Shown one piece after another: positions 1 through 7,998 of a stretch of DNA of 40,344 nt. The stretch comes from Silicimonas sp. (lineage in GTDB: Bacteria; Pseudomonadota; Alphaproteobacteria; Rhodobacterales; Rhodobacteraceae). Where the stretch lies: positions 1 to 40,344 of the forward strand of contig JABDJX010000212.1 in NCBI GenBank assembly GCA_013003245.1, given 5' to 3'. Position numbers and translations under genes: made by a program. A model generated the notes under the pieces. The model did no database searches. It was not told the DNA's origin and worked only from the letters and a program-made list of their open reading frames with translations. How positions within the stretch are numbered: the first letter of the stretch is position 1; each line of letters opens with the position of its first letter.

Positions 1-2
1 AT

Positions 3-821
3 CACTGGGTGCTGCGCGGCGATCGGGGCATCACCTACGCGCTGGAGCCACCTGAGGGCACCAAGATCACCAGTGGCGCTTGGTGGGACGCTGACGACCA
101 AGGCGATCCCCAGATCAGCTTTGCCACCGAAGAAGGCGAAGAACTTGGCCTTACTCTTGGCGATCAGATCACCGTAAATATCCTTGGCCGAGATATCACG
201 GCGACCATTACCAGTTTCCGCGAGGTTGATTTTTCCACTGCTGGTATCGGGTTTATCATGACGATGAATCCCGCCGCTCTGGCGGGCGCGCCGCACAGCT
301 TTATCGCGACTGTTTATACGGAAGGTGCCGCAGAGGCTTCAATCCTGCGGGACATGTCCCAGACCTATCCCAACATCACATCGATCCGCGTCAAGGATGC
401 CATTGACCGCTTTTCCGAGATCTTGGCCGGTATAGCTGCCGCCGTGACCTATGGCGCCCTTGCGACGCTGATCACGGGCGGCATTGTCTTGATCGGAGCG
501 GCCGCCGCTGGCGTGCATGCACGCACCTATGAGGCGGCAGTGCTGAAAACGCTGGGTGCCTCGCGAAAAACGGTGCTGCAAAGCTTCGCCTTGCGCTCGG
601 CCATCCTTGGGGCTGCGGCCGGGCTTGTCGCAATCTTTGCAGGTGGTCTGGCAGGCTGGGGCGTGATGACCTTTGTGATGGAGACCGACTATACTTTTGA
701 GCCGGTGTCCGCGATTCTGATCGTCACAGGTGGGGTATTGGCGACGCTTCTGGCCGGCCTGGCCTTCGCCTGGGGTCCTTTGGCCGCACGTCCAGCGCGG
801 GTTTTACGCGCGCGTGAATGA
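3..821 (+). CDS. FtsX-like ABC transporter permease, C-terminal part
   Basis: The reading frame is open to the left edge, so the gene starts outside the window; about 272 C-terminal residues are visible. An extracytoplasmic segment of about 135 residues is followed by three hydrophobic spans. Between the first two lies the cytoplasmic stretch EAAVLKTLGASRKTVLQS, which is typical of FtsX/MacB-type permeases (YbbP family). Such proteins pair with a LolD/YbbA-type ATPase to move lipoproteins or export substrates rather than import nutrients; the ATPase would be expected upstream of the window. The C-terminus ends in the usual RPARVLRARE-type tail. The family call is firm, the substrate unknown. 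Confidence 0.85.
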   Translation, partial: HWVLRGDRGITYALEPPEGTKITSGAWWDADDQGDPQISFATEEGEELGLTLGDQITVNILGRDITATITSFREVDFSTAGIGFIMTMNPAALAGAPHSFIATVYTEGAAEASILRDMSQTYPNITSIRVKDAIDRFSEILAGIAAAVTYGALATLITGGIVLIGAAAAGVHARTYEAAVLKTLGASRKTVLQSFALRSAILGAAAGLVAIFAGGLAGWGVMTFVMETDYTFEPVSAILIVTGGVLATLLAGLAFAWGPLAARPARVLRARE

Positions 822-831
822 TGTGTTGCGA

Positions 832-873
832 CTTGGGCTGCGCCCAAGCCGCCCCGCCGGGGCTCTGCCCCGG
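832..873. repeat. paired GC-rich hairpins, repeat or terminator
   Basis: Two perfect hairpins stand back to back 11 bases after the permease stop: CTTGGGC/GCCCAAG around a TGC loop (832-848) and CCGGGGC/GCCCCGG around TCT (857-873), followed by a CCGG-rich stretch. There is no T-run. From general knowledge, this type of GCCCCGG-rich palindromic intergenic sequence recurs in alphaproteobacterial genomes. It may help end the permease transcript or stabilise its 3' end. Only one copy is visible here, so the repeat status is inferred. Confidence 0.5.
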
Positions 874-967
874 ACCCCGGGAAATTTATCAGCCGATAAT
901 ATCCGGGGGCTGGACAATCGGTGCCTGAGTGGGGAGCATTGTGGCAATCAATCTGGGAGTGATTGCT

Positions 968-1777
968 ATGAAACTACTGATGACATCCGCGCTCTTTCTG
1001 GCGACGACCGCCGGTGCCTTTGCACAGTGTGCCGAAGGTCTGACGATGGACGAAGGGACCCTCACCATTGCAACAGGCAATCCTGCGTATTTCCCTTGGG
1101 TGATCGATGATGCGCCTGAGACGAAACAAGGCTTTGAGGCGGCCGTTGCCTATGCCGTGGCTGCAAAGATGGGGTTTGCCGACGATCAGGTCACCTGGGT
1201 GCGCTCGTCTTTTGATCAGGCGATCCAGCCCGGTGCCAAGGATTTTGATCTCAACCTCCAGCAGTTTTCCATTACCGAAGAGCGCGATGAAATTGTGGAT
1301 TTTTCAGCGCCTTACTACTCTGCAGCGATGGCGGTTGTAACGCGCGAGCCGGTGGTTAACGATGGTGCAGAAGCAACGCTGGCCTCGCTGAAGGGCCTTG
1401 CCTGGGGCGCGCATGCTTCTACCACCGCGGTGCCGATGCTGGCCGAGGTGGTGCAGCCGGACGCAGACCCGCTGCTCTACGGCGACAACGCCGATGTGGT
1501 TGAAGCGATGAAGGCCAACCAGATCGATGCCGCCCTGATGGATTTGCCCACAGCGCTTTATACCGCTGCCGTGCTTATGGACGACGGGGTCGTGCTGGGC
1601 CAGTTTCCACCGGAGCGAAGCGAAAACCCCGACCAGTTCGGCATGATCCTCGAAGAGGGCAATCCGCTGAAGGCCTGCGTAGATGAAGCGATAGGCGCGC
1701 TTAAAGCAGACGGCACACTGGCCGCGATTGAAAATCAATGGCTTTCGGCGACAACGGGCGTTCCGGTCATCAAGTGA
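968..1777 (+). CDS. amino acid ABC transporter substrate-binding protein
   Basis: A 269-residue periplasmic solute-binding protein of the bacterial SBP family 3 (polar amino acids, His/Gln/Glu type). The ATG at 968 was chosen over an upstream in-frame start at 929 because it gives a classical signal peptide (MKLLMTS, hydrophobic core, AFA cleavage site) and has GGGAG just upstream. Family features are the N-terminal GNPAYFPWV-type strand, the QGFEAAVAYAVAAKMG ligand-pocket helix and the DFSAPYYSAAMAVVTR hinge segment. The stop overlaps the permease start by four bases (GTGA), so the three transporter genes form one operon. Its substrate is not shown by sequence; convergent 5-oxoprolinase genes make glutamate, glutamine or oxoproline plausible. 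Confidence 0.9.
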   Translation: MKLLMTSALFLATTAGAFAQCAEGLTMDEGTLTIATGNPAYFPWVIDDAPETKQGFEAAVAYAVAAKMGFADDQVTWVRSSFDQAIQPGAKDFDLNLQQFSITEERDEIVDFSAPYYSAAMAVVTREPVVNDGAEATLASLKGLAWGAHASTTAVPMLAEVVQPDADPLLYGDNADVVEAMKANQIDAALMDLPTALYTAAVLMDDGVVLGQFPPERSENPDQFGMILEEGNPLKACVDEAIGALKADGTLAAIENQWLSATTGVPVIK

Positions 1778-2598
1778 GCCAGAGCGCGCCCACGCGACGG
1801 CAACTTTACGAGGCCAAAGTCAGGCGGCGGTCCAATTCCATCGCCGCCGCTTCCACGTTTGGTGTTCTGCTTGCCCTGCTTGTCCTGATCCCGCTGGCGC
1901 CGGGTTGGCCTGCGGTGAAGAAAAGCTTTTTCAACGCTGAGGTTTTCGCCAAGACGTTTCCTGGCCTGCTCGACGCCTTTCTTTTAGATGTGGCGATTTT
2001 CCTCTGGTCGGCCCCGCTAATCTTTATCCTAGGCCTTTTGATCGCTTTATGCCGCGATGTGCGCGCGCCTGCGCTTTATCCGCTCCGGCTTTTTGGCATC
2101 GCCTACACGGATATTTTTCGCGGTGTGCCCGTGATCCTTGTGATCTATCTGATCGGCTTTGGCATTCCTGGCCTTGGTCTGCCGCGCCCGTGGAACTCAC
2201 CTTATATCTGGGGCACCGTAGCGTTGGTCTTAACCTATTCCGCCTATGTTGCCGAAGTCATCCGCACAGGCATCGAGTCCATCCATTCCAGTCAACGCGC
2301 GGCGGCGCAATCGTTGGGCCTGACCGAGGGTGATACGATGCGCTATGTGATCCTGCCGCAGGCCATTCGCCGCGTTGTGCCCGCTAACATGAACCTCTTT
2401 ATCGCGCTGCAAAAAGACGTGGCCTTGCTGTCGTTCATTGGCCCGGTTGAGATTTTCCGCCAGGCCGGTGTCTACAAATCCTTGATGGCGAATTTCACGC
2501 CTTACGTTGGTGCGGCTTTGATCTTTCTGGCCATTACCATACCTGCCACGCGCTATGCTGACTATCTGATGTCCCGGCAGAGACAGAAGCGCAGCTGA
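1774..2598 (+). CDS. amino acid ABC transporter permease
   Basis: A 274-residue inner-membrane permease of the HisM/GlnP type. The GTG at 1774 overlaps the binding-protein stop as GTGA, which indicates translational coupling; upstream in-frame starts would run deep into the previous gene. About five hydrophobic spans are visible, and the EAA loop that docks the ATPase lies at about residues 160-184 (AEVIRTGIESIHSSQRAAA, then QSLGL). The IALQKDVALLSFIGPVEI stretch is typical of polar amino acid permeases. Only one permease gene is present, so the transporter would have a homodimeric membrane part. It is followed directly by the ATPase with overlapping stop and start (TGATG). Confidence 0.9.
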   Translation: MSQSAPTRRQLYEAKVRRRSNSIAAASTFGVLLALLVLIPLAPGWPAVKKSFFNAEVFAKTFPGLLDAFLLDVAIFLWSAPLIFILGLLIALCRDVRAPALYPLRLFGIAYTDIFRGVPVILVIYLIGFGIPGLGLPRPWNSPYIWGTVALVLTYSAYVAEVIRTGIESIHSSQRAAAQSLGLTEGDTMRYVILPQAIRRVVPANMNLFIALQKDVALLSFIGPVEIFRQAGVYKSLMANFTPYVGAALIFLAITIPATRYADYLMSRQRQKRS

Positions 2599-3326
2599 TG
2601 GCGCGGCTGGTGGTCAAAGACCTGCGTAAGAGCTTTGGCGCAAATGAAGTGTGCCGCGGGATTAATCTGACGGTGGAGAGAGGTGAGATGGTATGCCTGA
2701 TTGGCGCGTCGGGCTCGGGCAAGTCAACGCTGCTACGCTGTCTGAACTTGCTGGAGCCGATCGACGATGGTGTTATCGCACTGGATGGCGTGGATATTTC
2801 GGAACCGGGCCTTGATCCACGTCCGGTGCGAGAACGGATTGGCATCGTCTTTCAAAGCTTTAACCTCTTTCCGCATATGACAGCGGCTGAAAACGTAATG
2901 CTCGCGCCGCGCCGGGTCCGTGGACAAACGCGCGAGGCTCTTTTGCCCGAAATAACGGCGATGTTTGATCGTTTCGGGCTGGGCGACCGCATGGATCACT
3001 ATCCTGATCAACTCTCGGGCGGACAACAGCAACGCGTTGCTATTGTGCGCGCTTTGGCGATGAAGCCTGAGATCATGCTCTTTGATGAGATAACCTCGGC
3101 GCTTGATCCTGAACTGGTGGGTGAGGTGCTTGATGTTCTCAGGCATCTGCGCGGCGAGGGGATGACCATGGTGCTGGCAACGCATGAGATGGGATTCGCG
3201 CGCGAGTTGGCGACCAAGGTTTGTTTTCTGGACGGTGGGGTCATTTTGGAAGAGGGGCCGCCTGACCAGGTTCTGGCGGCACCATCTCATCCTCGCACGC
3301 AAGCCTTCCTGTCGCGCGTACTCTGA
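2598..3326 (+). CDS. amino acid ABC transporter ATP-binding protein
   Basis: A 242-residue ATPase with every canonical motif: Walker A GASGSGKST (36-44), Q-loop VFQSFNLFPHMTAAENV (Q86), signature LSGGQQQR (139-146), Walker B IMLFDE (159-164), D-loop SALD and H-loop histidine in ATHEMGF (H196). The VFQSFNLFPHMT and ATHEMGFARE stretches are typical of the polar amino acid (GlnQ/HisP) subfamily. Its ATG overlaps the permease TGA. It is the last gene of the transporter operon; the next 144 bases to the convergent pxpC stop contain no gene. Confidence 0.93.
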   Translation: MARLVVKDLRKSFGANEVCRGINLTVERGEMVCLIGASGSGKSTLLRCLNLLEPIDDGVIALDGVDISEPGLDPRPVRERIGIVFQSFNLFPHMTAAENVMLAPRRVRGQTREALLPEITAMFDRFGLGDRMDHYPDQLSGGQQQRVAIVRALAMKPEIMLFDEITSALDPELVGEVLDVLRHLRGEGMTMVLATHEMGFARELATKVCFLDGGVILEEGPPDQVLAAPSHPRTQAFLSRVL

Positions 3327-3470
3327 CAAAACCACGAATCACTGCGCGCCTTAAAATCAAATACAATCACACTCTTTTATGCCGCTCTGATAGCCATTTG
3401 GCTCATCGTCCTTTCCGAGCGCGTCATTACCTTTCGCCGCAAAAAACCTTGTTGAACTTGGCGCAGGTGA

Positions 3471-4481
3471 TTAGCCAGCAACGTCCGGATCGGGACGGTC
3501 GATCAATTCATAAGACAGCAGATCAGTCATCTCACGCGGGTCGCGCACGCGTGGGGCCAAAGCGGCTTTGCGAGCCTTGAAATAGGCCGTCTCGCTTTGC
3601 CAAAGCGCTTCCGCTTCAGCCGTCGAGATAATGCGAAACACCAAAGCATCACCAGGCAAGGCCTGTGCAATGCGCGACAGATCAGTAGGGATCACTGTGC
3701 CAATCCGGGGATAACCGCCCATCGTCTGACACTCGGCAAGTAACACGTATGGTGTCCCGTCACCGGTCATCTGGATATCGCCTTCGGTGATGAAGTCCGA
3801 CACAAGTGTCAACTGACCCTTAGTCGCAAATGGCGCACCGTCGTGATCCAGTCGCACGCCTTGACGGTTTGCTCTTGGGCTGCGGACAAAGGTCGCCGCT
3901 TCAAATGCTGCTTGGGCGCCATCGCCGAACAAATCGCTCTGCGGTCCCGGCATCACACGGATCGGCCCTTTGCCGGGCAGCCTTTCGGCCAGCCGCATCG
4001 GTGCCGCATCCGCTTGCTTGTCCTGACCGATTGGCAAGATGTTCCCTGCAGCAAGAAGGCGGCCCAGCCCGGCAATTTTGTGATACCCACGGCCCCCAAG
4101 TTCCACTTCGGTATCCAGCCCGCCGCCCACATGCAGGTAACCGTAAACGCCGTTTTCCGCTGCCCCGATCTCAAGCCGCATTCCGGGCAGGGCAAGGTGG
4201 CTGGCGTTCCACTCGATTGGTGCCCGGTCGAGCGTCGCCCGCATTTTCGCGCCCGAAAGAGCAAAGCGCGTGGCTTGGGTGAACGCAAAACGCCCGCCCA
4301 TACCGGCCATTTCAAGTGCTGCAGTGTCAGGCGATTGTCCCAGCAACACCGCGCCATCGATGAACCCTAACCGATCTGCGGCACCACCGCGCGACAAGCC
4401 CTGCCCGAGACAGCCGGGGCGGCCAAGGTCCTGCACGCTGACCGCAGGTCCAACGCTTTCGATGATCAACTCGCGGCTCAC
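3471..4481 (-). CDS. pxpC: 5-oxoprolinase subunit C (biotin-dependent carboxylase-like)
   Basis: A 336-residue protein of the PxpC/KipA family (AHS2 domain), normally one subunit of the ATP-dependent 5-oxoprolinase PxpABC, which opens 5-oxoproline to glutamate. Diagnostic stretches are VQDLGRPGCLGQGLSRGGAAD near the N-terminus, RVMPGPQSDLF in the middle and ECQTMGGYPRIGTVIPTDLS in the C-terminal half. Its start overlaps the pxpB stop by four bases (ATGA). No pxpA (LamB/YcsF) gene lies downstream here; the genes run toward the ABC transporter operon and stop 144 bases from it. Without PxpA in sight, a regulatory KipI/KipA-like role cannot be excluded. Confidence 0.85.
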   Translation of the reverse strand: MSRELIIESVGPAVSVQDLGRPGCLGQGLSRGGAADRLGFIDGAVLLGQSPDTAALEMAGMGGRFAFTQATRFALSGAKMRATLDRAPIEWNASHLALPGMRLEIGAAENGVYGYLHVGGGLDTEVELGGRGYHKIAGLGRLLAAGNILPIGQDKQADAAPMRLAERLPGKGPIRVMPGPQSDLFGDGAQAAFEAATFVRSPRANRQGVRLDHDGAPFATKGQLTLVSDFITEGDIQMTGDGTPYVLLAECQTMGGYPRIGTVIPTDLSRIAQALPGDALVFRIISTAEAEALWQSETAYFKARKAALAPRVRDPREMTDLLSYELIDRPDPDVAG

Positions 4482-5206
4482 AGAGTCTCCACCTCCGCGC
4501 CGCCAAACGGTCGGTCGTCTGCAGCCGTCAATTCGGCCGGTGAGACAGGGAAAAACCCAACCTCGTCCCCGGGCCGAAGCGGCAAAGGGTCGTCGTGGTC
4601 CGGATTATAGCACCGAAACGCAGTGCGCCCGATCTGACGCCACCCGGTCGGTGCGGAACTGGCAAAGGGGATCACCTGACACACGGCCACCACAACCGCG
4701 CCCTGCGGCACTTGCGGGGTCACATCGCTTTGGCGCGGGATATCCCAATGCTTTGGCAGAAACCCGAGGTACGGCTGCCCCGGTGCAAAGCCTAACGCCA
4801 AAACGCGCAACGGATTGGCACAGATCTCATCAACAGCCGTATCGGTTGAAACACCCGCCAGCGTTGCCGCCTCTTCAAGTGCCGGACCATCGTCGCCACC
4901 AAAACTGGTCGGCAAGCGCCAAAGTTTGCGGCCGGATGGCAGGGGCGCGCCGAACCAATCAGTACCCTGAAGCTTGTCGCGAACGATATCTTCCAGCGCA
5001 GCGCGGTGGATGTCGTTTGGTCGAAACCGCAGGAAAACCGAGGTCAAGGACGTCGCCGTCTCGGTCACGCCATCCGGCATGGTTTCGGACATTGCCGCCC
5101 GAAACGCCAGGGCCGCACGATTCGCAGGCTCACTGAGCGTGTCGGCAAACCGGATCAAAATCCCGTCTGGTCCCAAGGGAAGAAATGTGGGTTTGCTTTC
5201 TGACAT
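4478..5206 (-). CDS. pxpB: 5-oxoprolinase subunit B (AHS1 / KipI-like)
   Basis: A 242-residue protein of the AHS1 (PxpB/KipI) family. The C-terminal half carries the family signature LGFAPGQPYLGFLP and the VAVCQVIPFASSAPTGWRQIG segment; the N-terminal part (FLPLGPDGILIRFADTLS) matches the family's opening strand. The ATG at 5206 was chosen over a GTG eight codons upstream because homologues open close to this strand. With the overlapping pxpC it forms a two-gene unit that would supply two of the three 5-oxoprolinase subunits. It reads toward the amino acid transporter; the tRNA-Met gene lies upstream on the other strand. Confidence 0.85.
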   Translation of the reverse strand: MSESKPTFLPLGPDGILIRFADTLSEPANRAALAFRAAMSETMPDGVTETATSLTSVFLRFRPNDIHRAALEDIVRDKLQGTDWFGAPLPSGRKLWRLPTSFGGDDGPALEEAATLAGVSTDTAVDEICANPLRVLALGFAPGQPYLGFLPKHWDIPRQSDVTPQVPQGAVVVAVCQVIPFASSAPTGWRQIGRTAFRCYNPDHDDPLPLRPGDEVGFFPVSPAELTAADDRPFGGAEVETL

Positions 5207-5320
5207 GCCGCCATGATGCTCACACCACACAGGGTTTGTGAACGGCTTTTAATGCATTGCTGCATTTACACCAAAACCTCTTGACGAGTTTCGCCCAAGT
5301 CACTAGGCAAGCCTCGGTTT

Positions 5321-5397
5321 GGCGGAGTAGCTCAGGTGGTTAGAGCAGCGGAATCATAATCCGCGTGTCGGGGGTTCAAGTCCCTCCTCCGCTACCA
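5321..5397 (+). tRNA. tRNA-Met (CAU), elongator type
   Basis: A 77-base cloverleaf: acceptor GGCGGAG paired with CTCCGCT, D-stem GCTC/GAGC, anticodon stem GCGGA/TCCGC with loop ATCATAA (anticodon CAT), T-arm GGGGG-TTCAAGT-CCCTC and an encoded ACCA end. The GGCGGAG acceptor and G1-U72 start resemble the alphaproteobacterial elongator tRNA-Met rather than initiator or the lysidine-modified tRNA-Ile, though CAU alone cannot separate these. A TTGACG at 5281-5286 followed 17 bases later by TAGGCA may be its promoter. Confidence 0.93.
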
Positions 5398-5641
5398 AAA
5401 TCTTTATATTATGAATTGAACTCCAGTGAATTCGCCTACTTGCCGTTAGATAAATCCACTCTTTTCAGGGAATCCGTCTTTCCAGTGATGGATTGGATGG
5501 GTTGTTTATTAAGACGCCTATCAAGGAATTAGTGAGTTGAAGGTCGGTTATGGGCAGGCGCGGCTTCGAGCTTCGGTGGTTTGGCTGCGTAGCTGACAGA
5601 CCCGGGCTGGGACGGTTGGGATCGCGGTTTATACCAAGGAC

Positions 5642-6220
5642 CTAACGCGGCCAGTGCTGTTCCAGCAGACGCTCGCCGCTTTTCCCGGCATCAAGGATCG
5701 ACTGTGCCTCCGCGCGCGACCCGGCAAGCCGAGCAAGTGTGACGGTTCCCAAAAGTAAGGCCATCGTGGCATATCCTAGTTCCCGTGCGGACGGATCATC
5801 TGCCACGAGCGTCTGGGCCATGCGTTCGACCGCGTTCCATGCCGCGTCGTTCGCGAGTCCGTCATGACGGGCCAGCTCGGTGCCGAGTGCAGCCAGCGGG
5901 CACCCCTGACCACGATCTTCGATATGCTCCGCAGACAAGTAACGCGTGATGTAGTCTGACCGTGCAGCGAGGTGCTGTGGCCCGCGCGGGGCGGACTCAA
6001 CGCTTTCCAGAACGTCATCTACCGCCGCCTTGAAGGCCGCAGAGACAAGCGCTTCCTTCGAATCGAAGTGGCGGTAGAAGCCGCCGTGGGTCAAACCTGC
6101 GGCCTTCATCACGTCCGAGACGCTGGTCGCCTCGATCCCCCTTTCGCGGAAAAGCTGTGATGCAGCATCCAGTATCCGTTTGTGGCTCTTCAGTTTTTCG
6201 GCTTCCGACACTCTTGGCAT
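5642..6220 (-). CDS. TetR family transcriptional regulator
   Basis: A 192-residue repressor. The N-terminal TetR DNA-binding domain has the helix-turn-helix at residues 31-52 (ATSVSDVMKAAGLTHGGFYR followed by HFDSKEAL), and the C-terminal ligand-binding half resembles the AcrR/NemR-like group that acts on small-molecule detoxification genes. The ATG at 6220 (MPRVSEAEKL) fits homologue length better than an upstream GTG at 6247. It is divergent from the NmrA-type oxidoreductase gene; the 86 bases between the starts hold a perfect 16-bp palindrome, so it probably represses that operon and itself. The inducer is unknown. Confidence 0.9.
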   Translation of the reverse strand: MPRVSEAEKLKSHKRILDAASQLFRERGIEATSVSDVMKAAGLTHGGFYRHFDSKEALVSAAFKAAVDDVLESVESAPRGPQHLAARSDYITRYLSAEHIEDRGQGCPLAALGTELARHDGLANDAAWNAVERMAQTLVADDPSARELGYATMALLLGTVTLARLAGSRAEAQSILDAGKSGERLLEQHWPR

Positions 6221-6264
6221 GAGGTTTTTATCCCAATGACTTGACACTTTAGAGTATGAATATC

Positions 6265-6280
6265 ATCTTAAATTTAAGAT
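6265..6280. promoter_or_regulatory. palindromic operator, probable TetR site
   Basis: ATCTTAAATTTAAGAT is a perfect 16-bp palindrome between the TetR start (6220) and the NmrA-family start (6307). The flanks add a direct repeat TATCATCT at 6261-6268 and 6287-6294. TetR repressors bind inverted repeats of about this size placed between divergent genes, so this is the obvious operator candidate. That the neighbouring TetR protein binds it is an inference. Confidence 0.65.
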
Positions 6281-6306
6281 TACAAATATCATCTAAAGGA
6301 ATCCCT

Positions 6307-7413
6307 ATGTCCGAAAAGCCAAAAACCCTCGTAACAAGTGCCAGTGGCAAAACTGGCCTGCACACGGCGCTGCAATTGCGCGAAAGGGAGTTTCCAGTGC
6401 GCGCCTTCGTGCGCCGACGCGATCATAGAAGTGAGATGCTCGAGCGTGCCGGTGCGGAGGTCTTTGTCGGCGACCAATACGCGCTGAGCGACATGCGTGC
6501 GGCGATGCAGGGCGTGCAAAGAGCCTACCAATGCGCGCCGACCGCGCCGAATGGCCTCCACTTCAATGCGGTGTTCACAGCCGCCGCCTACGAGGCGGGC
6601 ATTGAGCATGTAGTGACGCTGAGCCAATGGCTGTCGAGTGCGCATCATCCATCGCTGTTCACGCGCGAGGTCTACCTCAGCGATATTCTGATTGGCATGC
6701 GGCGCGAGATGTCCGTTACCACCGTCAACCCTGGCTGGTTCGCCGACAACTACCTGATGGTGCTCGATATGGCGGCGCATCTGGGCGTGTTCACCATGCC
6801 GCTTGGGGCCGGGGACGTGAAGAAGAACGCAGCACCCTCGAACGAGGATATCGCTCGCGTTGTCACTGCGGCGCTGATCGATCCAGCCACCCATGCGGGC
6901 CAGATCTACCGCCCGACAGGACCGGAGCTTCTGTCACCGAACGAAATCGCCGACGCGATGGGGCGTGCGCTGGGTCGCCGCGTGCGATACCTGAACATTT
7001 CCGAACGCATGATGGTCAAGGCGCTCAAGGCCTTGCCGCCGTCGAATTATTCGGTGGCAGCCGTGACACAACTCGCGCTTTATGCCGAGGAATACCGCCG
7101 ATGTACATTCGCGGTGAATGCGCCGACCGACCATGTGGCGCGCATCGGAGGGTGCCCCCCTCAAAGTTTCGAAGACATCGTGCGGGGCACGCGCGCCGCG
7201 CGCCCCGATCTGGCACGCAGTGCAGGTCGCAGCTTGCGTGCGATGGCGGGCTTCGCAAAGATCCTTGCGACCCCACACTTTGATCTCCGACGTGCCGAGA
7301 ACGCGCGCGACTATGTCCGTCTCAGCGATCCGACATTCTCGCAAGACGACCCGCGCTGGTCATCCACCCATGCACCGGCCCTCCCGGACATCGCGCCCGT
7401 ACACGCGGCGTGA
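6307..7413 (+). CDS. NmrA-family NAD(P)-binding protein
   Basis: A 368-residue atypical short-chain dehydrogenase/reductase. The N-terminal Rossmann motif reads LVTSASGKTGLHTALQLR, followed by VRAFVRR, the usual NADPH-contacting strand of NmrA/QOR2-like proteins, and GAEVFVGDQ. The ATG at 6307 has AAGGA seven bases upstream; an ATG at 6256 would place the start inside the operator. The C-terminal part, about 70 residues beyond the usual NmrA length, is basic and of no recognised domain. Role: probably NAD(P)H sensing or reduction of a quinone or aldehyde, under control of the divergent TetR protein. It is followed after 27 bases by a carbonic anhydrase gene. Confidence 0.8.
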   Translation: MSEKPKTLVTSASGKTGLHTALQLREREFPVRAFVRRRDHRSEMLERAGAEVFVGDQYALSDMRAAMQGVQRAYQCAPTAPNGLHFNAVFTAAAYEAGIEHVVTLSQWLSSAHHPSLFTREVYLSDILIGMRREMSVTTVNPGWFADNYLMVLDMAAHLGVFTMPLGAGDVKKNAAPSNEDIARVVTAALIDPATHAGQIYRPTGPELLSPNEIADAMGRALGRRVRYLNISERMMVKALKALPPSNYSVAAVTQLALYAEEYRRCTFAVNAPTDHVARIGGCPPQSFEDIVRGTRAARPDLARSAGRSLRAMAGFAKILATPHFDLRRAENARDYVRLSDPTFSQDDPRWSSTHAPALPDIAPVHAA

Positions 7414-7440
7414 CCAAATAACCAAAAAATGGAAAATGAA

Positions 7441-7998
7441 ATGAGCATTTTGAACGAATTTGCCGCCCGGAACCGCAGCTTTGCGACGTCATTCGACGGG
7501 GGCGAGATCCCGGCCCTTCCGAAACTCGGAACCATGATCCTCACTTGTGTCGACGCCCGGGTGGATCCGGCACATGTGCTGGGGCTGCAGCTTGGAGAGG
7601 CGGTTGTCTTTCGCAACAACGGCGGCCGGGTCACACAGGCTTTCATTGATGAAGTCGCCGCGCTTGCCATGCTGGTTGCGCACCGAACAGGCATGGACGA
7701 GGCGTCATTCGGTATTGTTCTGATGCAGCACACACAGTGTGGCGCTCAGGCCTTTGCCGATCCAAACTTTCGCGATCTGATCGAGGAGCGCATCGGCATT
7801 GATGTCTCCCCGTCGGCTGTCTTCGATCCGGCCCACGATCTTCTTGTCGACATCGAAAGGCTGCGGGATGCGCGGACGCTGCCGGGTAGCCTTCGGGTGG
7901 CCGCTTTGCTCTACGATGTGGAAACCGGCGTCGCGGGAGAGATCGCCCCGGAAAGACCGCTCGCGGATCTGCGAGGCGAAGGCGCGGGATTCGTTTGA
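7441..7998 (+). CDS. beta-class carbonic anhydrase
   Basis: A 185-residue protein with the beta-carbonic anhydrase zinc site: C36 with the D38-R40 pair in TCVDAR, and H97-x-x-C100 in MQHTQCG. The FRNNGGRVTQ segment replaces the more usual VIRNAGG of the family. It would hydrate CO2 to bicarbonate in the cytoplasm. The ATG at 7441 was preferred because GGAA lies seven bases before it; an in-frame ATG at 7429 has no such site. The stop overlaps the next start (TGATG). Being in one operon with an NmrA-type reductase and a membrane protein under a TetR regulator is not a usual setting for this enzyme. Confidence 0.85.
   Translation: MSILNEFAARNRSFATSFDGGEIPALPKLGTMILTCVDARVDPAHVLGLQLGEAVVFRNNGGRVTQAFIDEVAALAMLVAHRTGMDEASFGIVLMQHTQCGAQAFADPNFRDLIEERIGIDVSPSAVFDPAHDLLVDIERLRDARTLPGSLRVAALLYDVETGVAGEIAPERPLADLRGEGAGFV

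Noticed and set aside
4270-5136. 288-codon plus-strand frame across pxpB/pxpC
   Set aside because: Pro/Arg-rich antisense frame over two recognised genes; no family resemblance.
5321-5397. Integration site (attachment repeat) at tRNA-Met
   Set aside because: No second copy of the tRNA 3' end and no integrase were seen in the following 6 kb.
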